DNA from: Rhodopirellula baltica
Lineage (GTDB): Bacteria; Planctomycetota; Planctomycetia; Pirellulales; Pirellulaceae
Assembly: GCA_002901265.1 (NCBI GenBank)
Contig: PPHI01000001.1
Span: 186,001-250,000 of the forward strand
Length of the DNA stretch: 64,000 bases
Reading direction: 5' to 3'
Shown here: piece after piece, positions 53,999 to 62,939 of the stretch
Layout: every line of letters begins with the position of its first letter
Position numbering within the stretch: position 1 is the stretch's first letter
Notes under the pieces: model-generated
Told to the model about the DNA's origin: nothing
Database searches by the model: none
Seen by the model: the letters and a program-made list of their open reading frames with translations, nothing else
Translations under genes and position numbers: made by a program

Positions 53999-56231
53999 TC
54001 TTTCGCCTACCGAAAACGAACGCGTTGAATTTTCCGTTGGTGGGATCACCTGCGCGAATTGTGCACGTTCGATCGAAAAATCTCTTTCCCGTAACTCCGC
54101 CGTCCAATCTGCGGTCGTCAATGTGACCGGCGGGCGCGTGCTCGTCGATTTCGACCCGACCGCTACCGACCGCGAAGACCTGGCCGAGGCGATCCGCCAA
54201 ACCGGTTTCACGGTCCAAAGCGACGACCAAGAGGCCGAAACCGAGGCCCATCATGTCGAACGTCGTGCTCATGTGTTGATGTGGCTGGGTGTTGCCCTGA
54301 CGCTACCGCTGTTCATCCTCAGCATGGGGCGTGACTTTGGGTTGTGGGGCGAATGGGCTTCGGCGTCTTGGGTGAACTACCTGATGTTCGCGATGGCGTT
54401 TCCCGTTCAGTTCGTCGTCGGGTCCAAGTTTTACCGTGGAGCCTATCGAAGCCTGCGTCATGGCGTTGCCGACATGGACGTGCTGGTCGCGATGAGTACC
54501 AGCGTCGCGTTCGCGTACAGCATCGCCGTGATGATCGCGATCTCGATGGGCAGCCACCTTCTCGGCCACCACGTTTATTTCGAAACCTCCGCGACGATCA
54601 TCACGCTGGTGATCCTTGGCCACTGGATCGAAAGCCGTGCGCGGGCAAAAACCGGCGATGCGATTCGTGCACTGTTGAACTTGCAATCGAAATCCGCTCG
54701 CGTGCTTCGCAATCTGCAAGAGGTCGAAGTCCCGATCGACGAAGTCACCCGCGGGGATATCGTGGTCGTCCGCGCTGGTGAAAAAATTCCTGTCGACGGC
54801 ATCGTGATTTCGGGTCAATCCGACGTCGACGAAAGCATGATCACTGGCGAAAGCGTCCCTGTCGCCAAGCAAAAAGATAGCGACGTCATCGGTGCGACGA
54901 TGAACTGTGAAGGACTATTAAAAGTCCGCGCGACCGCCGTCGGCAAAGATTCTGCCTTGGCAAAAATCGTCCAACAAGTCAACGAAGCTCAGGCCACCAA
55001 AGCCCCCATCCAGCACATGGCCGATCAGATCTCGGCCGTGTTTGTTCCGATCGTTGTCGGCGTTTCTCTGCTTTCGTTTGGTGTATGGTTCTTTGTGGTT
55101 GGCGATCCGCTGGCGGCGATGCTTCGCATGATTGCCGTGTTGATTATCTCCTGTCCCTGTGCGATGGGACTGGCGACACCGCTTGCCGTCACTGTCGGGA
55201 TGGGACGCGGTGCAAAATCGGGCGTGCTGTTCAAATCCAGTGGTGCGGTCCAGCAGGTTGGACAAGTCAACCACGTTGTGTTGGACAAAACCGGCACCGT
55301 GACGATGGGGCAACAATTCGTCACCGATGTCCTGCCTGCTGAGGGATTTAGCAGCGACCAGCTTTTACGCTACGCCGCGAGCGCAGAACACGGCAGCAGC
55401 CATCCGATCGCCAAAGCGGTCTTAAATCGTGCCAAAGAATCTGGGCTCGACTTTGAATTACCGGACGATGTCCAAACGGTTGCCGGACGCGGCATCGAGG
55501 GGGCACTCGGTGGACAACAATTGCGTGTCGGCCGATTGGACTACGCCTTTGATGCAATCCCTGATTCGATCGACAAGCAAGCGGCTGAGGTCCGATCGCA
55601 AGCCAAAACCGTCCTCGGTGTTTCTGTCGATGGACGCCCCGTCGGATTGATCGCTGTCGCGGATAAAATCAAACCCGAAGCCGCTGCCGCGATTCGTAAG
55701 CTGAACGAACAAGGGATCGCCGTTTCGATGTTAACAGGCGACAATCAAGAAACGGCGGCCGCCGTCGCGGCGCAAGTCGGGATCGACGACGTCATCGCAG
55801 AGGTCTTGCCCGGCGAGAAAACGGATCGCATCGCCGAACTACAACGCCAAGGCCACCGTGTTGCGATGGTAGGCGATGGGATCAACGATGCCCCGGCACT
55901 TGCCAAGGCTGATGTCGGAATCGCGATCGGTACCGGAACCGATGTTGCGATCGAAGCCGCCGATGTGACGTTGTTAGGTGGCGACCTCGACGGCGTGTCA
56001 CGCGCGATCACATTGTCCAATGCGACAATGCGAAACATCAAAGAGAACTTGTTCTGGGCCTTCGCATACAATGTCGCGTTGATTCCCGTTGCTGCGGGAA
56101 TTCTTGCCGGCGTCGATGCCGTGCCATTGTGGCTGCGAGAGCTTCACCCGATCACCGCCGCTTTGGCAATGGTCGGTTCAGACTTTGTGATCGTCACCAA
56201 CGCGTTGCGTTTGAAACGACTAAAGCTGTGA
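53988..56231 (+). CDS. copA: CopA-type copper-translocating P1B ATPase
   Basis: A 747-residue copper ATPase. One N-terminal HMA domain has [13 protein letters not shown] near residues 18-30. The membrane site is [10 protein letters not shown] near 389, the phosphorylation site is [11 protein letters not shown] near 433, [10 protein letters not shown] carries the HP motif, and [10 protein letters not shown] is the hinge. It exports Cu(I) and should guard the cytoplasm, or serve periplasmic copper loading as in CopA2-type enzymes. It is the second copper ATPase of this cluster, joined to ccoS by an 11-base overlap, and converges with the epimerase gene without a gap. Confidence 0.95.
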   Translation: MQTNLSPTENERVEFSVGGITCANCARSIEKSLSRNSAVQSAVVNVTGGRVLVDFDPTATDREDLAEAIRQTGFTVQSDDQEAETEAHHVERRAHVLMWLGVALTLPLFILSMGRDFGLWGEWASASWVNYLMFAMAFPVQFVVGSKFYRGAYRSLRHGVADMDVLVAMSTSVAFAYSIAVMIAISMGSHLLGHHVYFETSATIITLVILGHWIESRARAKTGDAIRALLNLQSKSARVLRNLQEVEVPIDEVTRGDIVVVRAGEKIPVDGIVISGQSDVDESMITGESVPVAKQKDSDVIGATMNCEGLLKVRATAVGKDSALAKIVQQVNEAQATKAPIQHMADQISAVFVPIVVGVSLLSFGVWFFVVGDPLAAMLRMIAVLIISCPCAMGLATPLAVTVGMGRGAKSGVLFKSSGAVQQVGQVNHVVLDKTGTVTMGQQFVTDVLPAEGFSSDQLLRYAASAEHGSSHPIAKAVLNRAKESGLDFELPDDVQTVAGRGIEGALGGQQLRVGRLDYAFDAIPDSIDKQAAEVRSQAKTVLGVSVDGRPVGLIAVADKIKPEAAAAIRKLNEQGIAVSMLTGDNQETAAAVAAQVGIDDVIAEVLPGEKTDRIAELQRQGHRVAMVGDGINDAPALAKADVGIAIGTGTDVAIEAADVTLLGGDLDGVSRAITLSNATMRNIKENLFWAFAYNVALIPVAAGILAGVDAVPLWLRELHPITAALAMVGSDFVIVTNALRLKRLKL

Positions 56232-57254
56232 TCACAGCCAGCCGTGTTCGCGATACCACGCCACGGCTTCATCGATTCGCTGTTGAAGCGTGGTGTTGAA
56301 ACGCATCCCGGTTTCGCGTTCAAGTTTTTCGCTACTGCACAACCAAGCCCCTGCCGCGGCTTCGCGAGCCTTATCAAGGTTCAAGATGTGCGGCTTCCCG
56401 CGTAGCTTTGAAATGAACTGGTTGCCACCAGCAACCAGTCGCAAGGTGTGATGTGGGATTCGGAGAATACGTGCCCGCTTGCGACCAAGTGATTGGGCGA
56501 TCATGTGGCCAAGCTCTGCGTAGGTCGGCTGCTCGGGTAACGTGGCATAGTAGACTCCATCGCAAAACGGATGGCTGGTGAGACGCTGACCGAAGCGTGC
56601 GACGTGAAGTAGGCAATCACAAAGATCGTCGGCACCGATCACCGAAAACTGGTGGTCAACATAGCCAGGCACCAAATGAACGCCCCAACGATCGATCCCT
56701 CGATACATGTCAAAGCCATCGTGATCGCCAGGCCCAAGCACGATGGGAGGACGGACGATCGAGATCGGACATTGATTCGCGAAGCTACGGATCGCCTCTT
56801 CGCCTGCAAGTTTGCTTTTACCGTAGTCTGATACCGGAGCGTTCGGGTCTTCCTCAACACGAGGCTTTCCTGGTTTACTCGCCCCCGCGGCTGCTAGCGA
56901 CGACACATGCAGCATGATCGGTGGCGACGTCATCGCCGAACAAGCGGCAGCGACATTTCTCGCGCCATCGACATTGATCTTGTCAAAGTCCGCACGTCGA
57001 AGCTCCTTGGTCGACCCTGCAAGATGGAAGACCGCATCAATCCCTTCAAAAGCGTCGCGGATTGAATCAATTTGCTGCAGATCACCTGTGACGATTTGTG
57101 GGGCAAACGGATCAAGTCGTGAGGTGTCGGATGACTCGCGAACCAAGCAGGTGACGTTGAGATTCGCTCGCGTCAGACACTCGACCAAGCGGCGTCCGAT
57201 GAAGCCGGTGCCCCCAGTTACCAAGACGCGTCGAATGTCACCGTGATCGTTCAT
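56232..57254 (-). CDS. NAD-dependent epimerase/dehydratase (extended SDR)
   Basis: A 340-residue Rossmann protein. The NAD loop is VTGGTGFIGRRLVE at the start. The catalytic pair is YGKSKLAGE, with upstream serine in LHVSSLAAAG. The C-terminal region (AELGHMIAQSLGRKRARILRIPHHTLRLVAGG) gives substrate specificity. It resembles 3-beta-hydroxysteroid-dehydrogenase or hopanoid-associated reductases as much as sugar epimerases, so substrate is unknown. The stop adjoins the stop of copA on the other strand, leaving no spacer. Confidence 0.87.
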   Translation of the reverse strand: MNDHGDIRRVLVTGGTGFIGRRLVECLTRANLNVTCLVRESSDTSRLDPFAPQIVTGDLQQIDSIRDAFEGIDAVFHLAGSTKELRRADFDKINVDGARNVAAACSAMTSPPIMLHVSSLAAAGASKPGKPRVEEDPNAPVSDYGKSKLAGEEAIRSFANQCPISIVRPPIVLGPGDHDGFDMYRGIDRWGVHLVPGYVDHQFSVIGADDLCDCLLHVARFGQRLTSHPFCDGVYYATLPEQPTYAELGHMIAQSLGRKRARILRIPHHTLRLVAGGNQFISKLRGKPHILNLDKAREAAAGAWLCSSEKLERETGMRFNTTLQQRIDEAVAWYREHGWL

Positions 57255-57432
57255 GAAGATTGTGCGACGTTACCAGTTTCTGACAACCAAAAGCCTGGAC
57301 AGCGGAACGGGCAAACCTTCTGATTTCGCACCACCTGATTCGACACCGCTCGATGGCGAACCTGCTGCCCCTCAACCACGGGGACGAAGCTCTTTAGTGG
57401 CTCGTCAATTCTCTTTTCAATCGTAGAACAAA

Positions 57433-57912
57433 ATGAACGCCGGTCTACTTATTCAGGTCTGTGGACTACCGCTAATTCTATTGTTGGCGATTTTGTCACT
57501 GGGGCTATCTGTGGCGGCTCTGTTGCTTTTCATCAAAGCTCGCCGCGAGAATTTGCTGGCCGCGTTCCTGCCGCTTTGCTTTTTGCCGGTGCTGGCAAGC
57601 CTATCGGTGTCATTCGTCGATTTGCTCTCGTCGATCGATCGAATGTTGGGGCAATCCGACGGAATGCGTGACCCAGCGTATTTCGTGTTTTTGTTAGCCA
57701 CGAATCTGATGTCGATCTTGCTGGGTGTGTGTGCTTCGGCAATTCCAGCCACGATCGCGATGACTGGTCGTTGGGCACTGGCTTGGCAAGCAAGCGGCTT
57801 GCGATTGTTCCCCGAACGTAGTGCCGATGAATCAACACGTGCGTTAGACAATGAAGCTTGGATCAATCAAGAAGCAGACGACTACCTCGAACAACTTGTG
57901 CGTCCCAAGTAG
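57433..57912 (+). CDS. Small membrane protein, MotA/TolQ-like layout
   Basis: A 159-residue protein with about three membrane spans: PLILLLAILSLGLSVAALLL, FLPLCFLPVLASLSVSFV, and FLLATNLMSILLGVCASA. A soluble acidic tail follows (EAWINQEADDYLEQLVRPK). The layout recalls MotA/TolQ/ExbB helices but no partner gene or clear signature is present. ATG at 57433. It stands alone between a divergent epimerase gene and a repeat-rich region. I leave its function open. Confidence 0.65.
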   Translation: MNAGLLIQVCGLPLILLLAILSLGLSVAALLLFIKARRENLLAAFLPLCFLPVLASLSVSFVDLLSSIDRMLGQSDGMRDPAYFVFLLATNLMSILLGVCASAIPATIAMTGRWALAWQASGLRLFPERSADESTRALDNEAWINQEADDYLEQLVRPK

Positions 57913-57984
57913 ATCTCTCGCAGTCCGCCGGTAAGTTTCGGTTCTGCCGACCTGACGTTGCGGGCCAGCGATCGGAATTTTTTT

Positions 57985-58038
57985 ACCGCAGAGGACGCTG
58001 AGAACCGCAGAGTGCAGAATCCAAGTACCTTCTGCGGT
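57985..58038 (+). repeat. Dispersed repeat, copy A
   Basis: The 29-base block at 57985-58013 (begins accgcagaggacgctgagaa and ends ccgcagagt) is identical to that at 58696-58724. A terminal inverted pairing ACCGCAGA (57985-57992) with TCTGCGGT (58031-58038) lets the unit fold. It lies just beyond the GxxExxY stop. This type of CGCAGAG-rich repeat often borders such genes in other phyla, as recalled from general reading of genomes. Confidence 0.8.
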
Positions 58039-58107
58039 CAATCTATCGGCTAACGCTATTTCTGCATCACAAGTGATTGTGAGATCCTTGTCCGTAGCCG
58101 CTACACG

Positions 58108-58490
58108 CTACCCAGGAAACTGGTTGACGAGACGCTTGATCCCTTCTTTCATTCGAGGAACGTTGAAATTCAGGAGGAGCCCGACGCTGAGATTGGAAAG
58201 TTTGAGATATGACAACAGTTGAGCATCGTAAAGCGAAATCATTTTCTCCACTGACTTCAGTTCGACGATGACTTTGTTTTCAACCAGCAGATCGAGACGA
58301 TAGCCAACATCCAGCTTCACATCACGGTAAACCACCGGCAATCCAAGCTGCTGAACGACACCCACCCACGATCTCGGAGCTCGTATGCAAGGCAAGCTTC
58401 GTAGGCGGATTCGAGAAGTCCAGGCCCCAGCGAAGAATGTACCTTGATTGCCGAGTCGATGATCTGACCAGTTAATTCGTTGAGTTCCAT
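58108..58490 (-). CDS. GxxExxY-family protein (frameshifted)
   Basis: About 127 residues when corrected. The frame from the ATG at 58490 reads [20 protein letters not shown], then [22 protein letters not shown], giving the naming GxxExxY motif. It then derails. The next frame continues [26 protein letters not shown] and [10 protein letters not shown] to [13 protein letters not shown], which is the standard family end with a PD-(D/E)XK-like core. One base near 58358-58367 (the GGGTGGG run on the coding strand) seems missing. The family is of unknown function. Repeat copies lie on both sides, so this could be a small mobile or transferred unit. Confidence 0.85.
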
Positions 58491-58558
58491 AACCGGACTC
58501 CCATGATGACTTAAAGGGAACGCAATTTAACTACCGAGCTTTCCATCCTACAAAATTC

Positions 58559-58589
58559 CTCTGCGTTACCCTGCGTCCTCTGCGGTTAA
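58559..58589 (-). repeat. Dispersed repeat, copy B (inverted)
   Basis: Reads on the minus strand as TTAACCGCAGAGGACGCAGG plus GTAACGCAGAG, an inverted relative of copies A and C with the same CCGCAGAGGACGC core. It lies about 70 bases upstream of the GxxExxY start. The following CATTTCTG is shared with the end of copy C. Confidence 0.75.
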
Positions 58590-58695
58590 CATTTCTGTAG
58601 CAACTCTCTTGACTTTGTAACGAACAAAGTCGCTCGCACCGCATCGGCAATCTGAGGTGGCCTGGATTTTGCCAGCCGGGTCAAATAGTGAGTTG

Positions 58696-58768
58696 ACCGC
58701 AGAGGACGCTGAGAACCGCAGAGTTCAGCATCCGAGATCCCTCTGCGTTGCTTCTCGGTCTCTGTGGT
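58696..58768 (+). repeat. Dispersed repeat, copy C
   Basis: Its first 29 bases (58696-58724) are identical to copy A. A second arm at 58741-58768 pairs imperfectly with the first (ends CTCTGTGGT against ACCGCAGAG), so the whole unit forms a long imperfect hairpin. It lies 130 bases before the MOSC gene and could affect its leader. Confidence 0.75.
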
Positions 58769-58895
58769 GACATTTCTGCTGGTGATATCTTTCCGGTGAT
58801 GGCATGTTGCCGCGACGTCGCGTGTGGTCGTTCGATATTGACGGCTCAGCTAGAATTGCAACGTCACCCCCGTCATCTCTCATGCAAGCTGGTCG

Positions 58896-59540
58896 ATGAG
58901 CACGATTGAATCGATTCAAGTCGGAACGGTTGTTACCGAAGGCGATCCGGACACCAACGACGTTGCGAAACGCCACTGGACCAGCGCGTTCAATAAAACG
59001 GCGATCGCTGGTGCTGCGGCCGTAACGACATTGGGAATCACCGGTGACCATGTCGCTGATCACAAACACCACGGCGGGGTGGACAAGGCGATTCTGTGCT
59101 ATGCGGGAGCGCATTATCCCGCATGGCAAACCGAATACCCTCACCTCAGTTTCGCCGGCGGTGGCTTTGGCGAAAACTTGACCTTGGCAAGCTGGGCCGA
59201 AGGTGACGTCTGCATCGGCGATCGCTGGCAAGTCAACGATTGCCAGTTCGAAATCAGCCAACCACGCCAACCGTGCTGGAAAATTTCGCGTCGATGGCAA
59301 GACAAGACGATGACCAAAGCCGTCGCCCAGACGGGACGCACCGGCTGGTATATCCGAGTCACACAAGAAGGCTCGCTGACCGCCGGTGATTCGATCGAAT
59401 TGCTTGAACGCCCCAATCCGAACTGGTCCGTCCGCCGTGCCAACAACATTCTGTTCGGTCGCGAGGTCGATCGGGCAGCGGTCATCGAACTGATGAATTT
59501 GCCGCAGTTGTCAGACGAATGGAAAGCCGCGATCGCCTGA
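58896..59540 (+). CDS. MOSC-domain protein (YiiM-like)
   Basis: A 214-residue MOSC protein. Features are GDHVADHKHHGGVDKAILCY with the family's His-rich loop, GGGFGENLTL, DRWQVNDCQFEISQPRQPCWK with the cysteine that would hold molybdenum cofactor sulfur, and GWYIRVTQEGSLTAGD. YiiM relatives reduce N-hydroxylated compounds with a molybdenum centre; that role is inferred here. ATG at 58896. The AAA+ gene follows after about 100 bases. Confidence 0.9.
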   Translation: MSTIESIQVGTVVTEGDPDTNDVAKRHWTSAFNKTAIAGAAAVTTLGITGDHVADHKHHGGVDKAILCYAGAHYPAWQTEYPHLSFAGGGFGENLTLASWAEGDVCIGDRWQVNDCQFEISQPRQPCWKISRRWQDKTMTKAVAQTGRTGWYIRVTQEGSLTAGDSIELLERPNPNWSVRRANNILFGREVDRAAVIELMNLPQLSDEWKAAIA

Positions 59541-59642
59541 CCGGATGCCGCAATCGAGGATCGACACCGTCAGGGATTAGCCAGGCCGCGCCGTCTTTCA
59601 TAGAATCGGTGCTGAACCCTTCGGCAAATGGAACGCAGCACG

Positions 59643-61406
59643 ATGTCACGACCTTCGGACGACCAAATCATTGAGTCTCTTCGACTCTATCGCGAAGCCC
59701 TTCAGCAGACTCAAGCACTGTTTTTGGACGCGGGCAATCTGATCCGTGGATCATACGGTTGGCTTGGCGACGACAATGCCGAAGCCAGCTCGTTCGCCGA
59801 GCAGATGAATGATCTGCACCACGGCTTTTTGATGAAGGTGTTCGCGGCAGTGGTCCCCGATGCCGATGCCAAAAATCTGGAACAACGACAGATGGGACGT
59901 GTCCTGCTGGAACACCTGTGGGGCAAGTCCGTCCTTGGTCACCAGCTTCATGATGCGGTCGATTGGTTGATCAATGCCGCCAAAGATCTGCAGTGGTCTG
60001 AGCTGGTCCGGCCTTTCGCCGAATTGCCGGATCTGCGTAATCACTGGGGCGAACTCGAAACGTTGGCGATGCGAATGGCCAATCTGTTGACGGGCATCGA
60101 TGGGCACGTCAGCCTTGCCGACAACCAGGCGATCGAAGCGATGAAACGTCAATTCGAATCTTCGCATGCCGGTGGGCCTGAAAAGCTGACCAAACCAACC
60201 GATACCGACAACGCACGCGAAGCGATTCATTGGTTGCGACAAGAGGCATCGAGGCTGCGCGGCGAAGTTGGTCCCGCAAATGCAGAGAAACCGACACCAA
60301 CACCGTCGCATCCACAACCGCAACAAGCTTCACCCACGACTAAGACGCAGCAACCGGAAACCGCAGCGGACGATGATCGGACACCCGAACAGCGGCTTGC
60401 CGATGCAAACGCCAAACTTGATCGACTGATCGGACTGGACAACATCAAGGATCAGATCGAAACGTTGACCAATTTCTTGGCAATGGAACAAAAACGTCGA
60501 GAGCTGGACCTGCCCACATCACGGCCCAGCCTGCACATGGCATTTGTCGGCAACCCGGGAACCGGCAAAACAACGGTCGCTCGAATCATTGCCGAAATCT
60601 ATGGCGCGCTTGGGATCCTGGAAAAAGGCCACCTCGTCGAAACCGATCGCAGTGGCCTCGTCGCCGAGTTCGCCGGCCAAACCGGTCCCAAAACCAACGC
60701 CAAAATTGACGAGGCTCTCGATGGGGTTCTGTTTATCGACGAAGCCTACACGCTGATCGATGAAAGTGGGCAAGATCAATACGGACGCGAGGCGATTCAA
60801 ACGCTGCTGAAACGGATGGAAGATCAACGCGACCGATTGGTCGTGATCTTGGCTGGCTATCCCAACGAGATGAACGCGATGATCCGCAGTAATCCGGGAC
60901 TGAGCAGTCGCGTGGGCACGACGATGCACTTCGCCGACTATGATTCCGAGTCACTGTGCCGCATTTTTGAACTGCTAGCCTCGAAAGCAAAGTATCAATT
61001 GCCGACCGAAGCACGTCGACGGCTGCTGCGAGGCTTTACGTACTTGCACGCTCAGCGTGACCGTCACTTTGGGAACGGGCGTACCGCGCGAAACAGTTTT
61101 GAACGCAGTGTCCGCCGTTTGGCCAACCGACTTGCGACAATCGATGAGATCACACGCGAGTTATTGACAACGCTTCAAGGTGACGACATCGAAGTCGCCG
61201 GAATCAAACAAGCACACTTGCGTGCGATGTCTGACAAGCCGGGCAAAGTCCGTGTCGAATGCAAAGGCTTTGCCCAAGTCATCGACGATCAAAAGCTGGG
61301 CACCGACGTAGACTGCCCCGATTGCGGCGAAGCGTTCTTCGCCGCTTGGGGTGAACCGGTGATCGAGCTCGAGACAGCGCCTAGCGAAGACGAGCCATCG
61401 TCCTAA
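59643..61406 (+). CDS. CbbX/SpoVK-like AAA+ ATPase with N-terminal helical domain and zinc ribbon
   Basis: A 587-residue protein from the ATG at 59643 (GGA upstream); an ATG at 59628 would add 5 residues. An unrecognised helical domain fills about 1-180, then a Pro/Thr/Gln-rich linker. The AAA+ module of the CbbX/SpoVK group follows, with RLIGLDNIKDQIETL, Walker A FVGNPGTGKTT, the VETDRSGLVAEFAGQTGPKT loop and Walker B VLFIDEAYTL. A C-terminal zinc-ribbon-like end shows CPDCGEAFF. Relatives act as remodelling motors (Rubisco activase CbbX, EccA of type VII secretion). No rubisco or ESX genes are nearby, so the client protein is unknown. It converges with lgt. Confidence 0.85.
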   Translation: MSRPSDDQIIESLRLYREALQQTQALFLDAGNLIRGSYGWLGDDNAEASSFAEQMNDLHHGFLMKVFAAVVPDADAKNLEQRQMGRVLLEHLWGKSVLGHQLHDAVDWLINAAKDLQWSELVRPFAELPDLRNHWGELETLAMRMANLLTGIDGHVSLADNQAIEAMKRQFESSHAGGPEKLTKPTDTDNAREAIHWLRQEASRLRGEVGPANAEKPTPTPSHPQPQQASPTTKTQQPETAADDDRTPEQRLADANAKLDRLIGLDNIKDQIETLTNFLAMEQKRRELDLPTSRPSLHMAFVGNPGTGKTTVARIIAEIYGALGILEKGHLVETDRSGLVAEFAGQTGPKTNAKIDEALDGVLFIDEAYTLIDESGQDQYGREAIQTLLKRMEDQRDRLVVILAGYPNEMNAMIRSNPGLSSRVGTTMHFADYDSESLCRIFELLASKAKYQLPTEARRRLLRGFTYLHAQRDRHFGNGRTARNSFERSVRRLANRLATIDEITRELLTTLQGDDIEVAGIKQAHLRAMSDKPGKVRVECKGFAQVIDDQKLGTDVDCPDCGEAFFAAWGEPVIELETAPSEDEPSS

Positions 61407-61410
61407 GCCG

Positions 61411-62733
61411 CTACTCGGCAGTTGCCCGAACGCTGTTTGACTGATCGGCAAACTTGTAGAGATAAACCAATCCGCCGATCGAGAGCGTCAGCACATATAC
61501 ACTGACCCACTGTGAAATCGTCAGAGCGGTGTTGAACTGGCCAAGCTCATCCGAACGCACAATCTCCAAAATGAATCGTGCGATCGCGTAAGACGCAAAT
61601 CCAATCATCATCAGCACGCCAGGCTTGGTGATGAATCTCGACAACAGGCACAGCAGCAAACACAGCGTGATCCCGGTGGCACTGCTGACCAATTGGGCAG
61701 CTCGAACAGGTAGCGATTGGGCAGGCAATTCGGCAGGTGTCAGCTCGTAAGTTGTTCCCTCGACATTCATGATCCAGCCGGGCACGATTTCTTCTTCAGG
61801 AATGTCGGTTGGGGCTGCCGCCGTTGTCGGATAATTGAATTGGCCGTATTCATATCGGTCGCCGGCTTTAATTCCCAAGTCATCGGCAGGGCTGCCTTCG
61901 ATCACTTCGCCGATTCGACCGGTCTCGGGATCGATCTGCATTCCCAGCAATTCACCGCTTTTAAGTTGTTCTTGATAAACCTTGTTCAGCGGCGGAAAAC
62001 GGATCGATGCCCAGTCCGGCTCACAGCGTCCGCCGTAGCAGCAACCGTTCATCAGGCATCCCATTCGCCCGAAGAACAGCCCTAAAAACAAACAGGGGAC
62101 GATCGCATCTCCGAACTTCAGCAACGGCAATCGATGTCGATAATTGAATGCCAGGAACGCCAGGAATCCGCCGATGAACGCGCCGTAAACCACTAAGCCG
62201 CCTTCGGTAAAGGCGAGCATGTTGCGGATGGTTTCGCCAGTGGTTTTGCCGATAAAGGTTTCACGATACTGGATCACGAAAAATATCCGTGCGCCAGCGA
62301 TCCCGCCAATGAACACCCATGGCGCGAGCGAATAGACCAAATCCGGGTTCAAGCCAGCCCGCCGGACACGTACCGATGCCAGCGAAATCGAAGCGATCAA
62401 GGCGATCACTAGAAAGAACCCGTATCCGCGGATCGGCAGGCCAACCGGTTCGCCGACGGCATTCAAAATTTCGACTCGCGGCAAAATGAAGACCGCGATC
62501 GCGGCGACGGCTCCCCAAAACGGAGCCTCCGCCATCAAAACAGTTTGGACGCTGGGTGGCCCCTCTGTTGAGGCGCCGCTACCGCCGGCTGCGCGTGTGT
62601 ACTTCGCGTATTGCGTCGCGGCCCAACCCAAGCGAATGCAAAACAGGACCGCCAAGACCACCAGTGCCCAGCCCAGTCCGAATACTGGCAACGGCCCCAA
62701 TTCATGAGGAATCAGAAAGAGCGTTCGTTGCAT
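61411..62733 (-). CDS. lgt: Prolipoprotein diacylglyceryl transferase with insertion
   Basis: A 440-residue membrane enzyme that adds diacylglycerol to the lipobox cysteine of prolipoproteins. The family core is visible: PIRGYGFFLVIALIASI, FTEGGLVVYGAFIGGF, FGRMGCLMNGCCYGG at about 221-235 and PAQSLPVRAAQL at about 337-348, then IVRSDELGQFN. E. coli Lgt has about 290 residues. The excess lies in the N-terminal region and in an insertion between about 250 and 330, whose GRIGEVIEGSPADDLGIKAGD looks like a PDZ-type loop. The insertion is on the outer side of the membrane and might bind substrate proteins. It is convergent with the AAA+ gene. Confidence 0.92.
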   Translation of the reverse strand: MQRTLFLIPHELGPLPVFGLGWALVVLAVLFCIRLGWAATQYAKYTRAAGGSGASTEGPPSVQTVLMAEAPFWGAVAAIAVFILPRVEILNAVGEPVGLPIRGYGFFLVIALIASISLASVRVRRAGLNPDLVYSLAPWVFIGGIAGARIFFVIQYRETFIGKTTGETIRNMLAFTEGGLVVYGAFIGGFLAFLAFNYRHRLPLLKFGDAIVPCLFLGLFFGRMGCLMNGCCYGGRCEPDWASIRFPPLNKVYQEQLKSGELLGMQIDPETGRIGEVIEGSPADDLGIKAGDRYEYGQFNYPTTAAAPTDIPEEEIVPGWIMNVEGTTYELTPAELPAQSLPVRAAQLVSSATGITLCLLLCLLSRFITKPGVLMMIGFASYAIARFILEIVRSDELGQFNTALTISQWVSVYVLTLSIGGLVYLYKFADQSNSVRATAE

Positions 62734-62939
62734 GGACGGAAGCAGGGCTGAGGAAAGGACGTAGACGGAGACAAATTCGGCTCCGGTGCCGACGTTGTAT
62801 CATGGTCAAACATGAAGGTTTTGGCTGCCCAGACCGGTTCGCAGGGATTGGTCTGGACCGCCGTAGGCGTCCTTTTCTACGCTTGCTGGCACATCGAAGT
62901 CTAGGTCTAGTTGTCCTTCCCACCCGCGACTCGGAAAGC

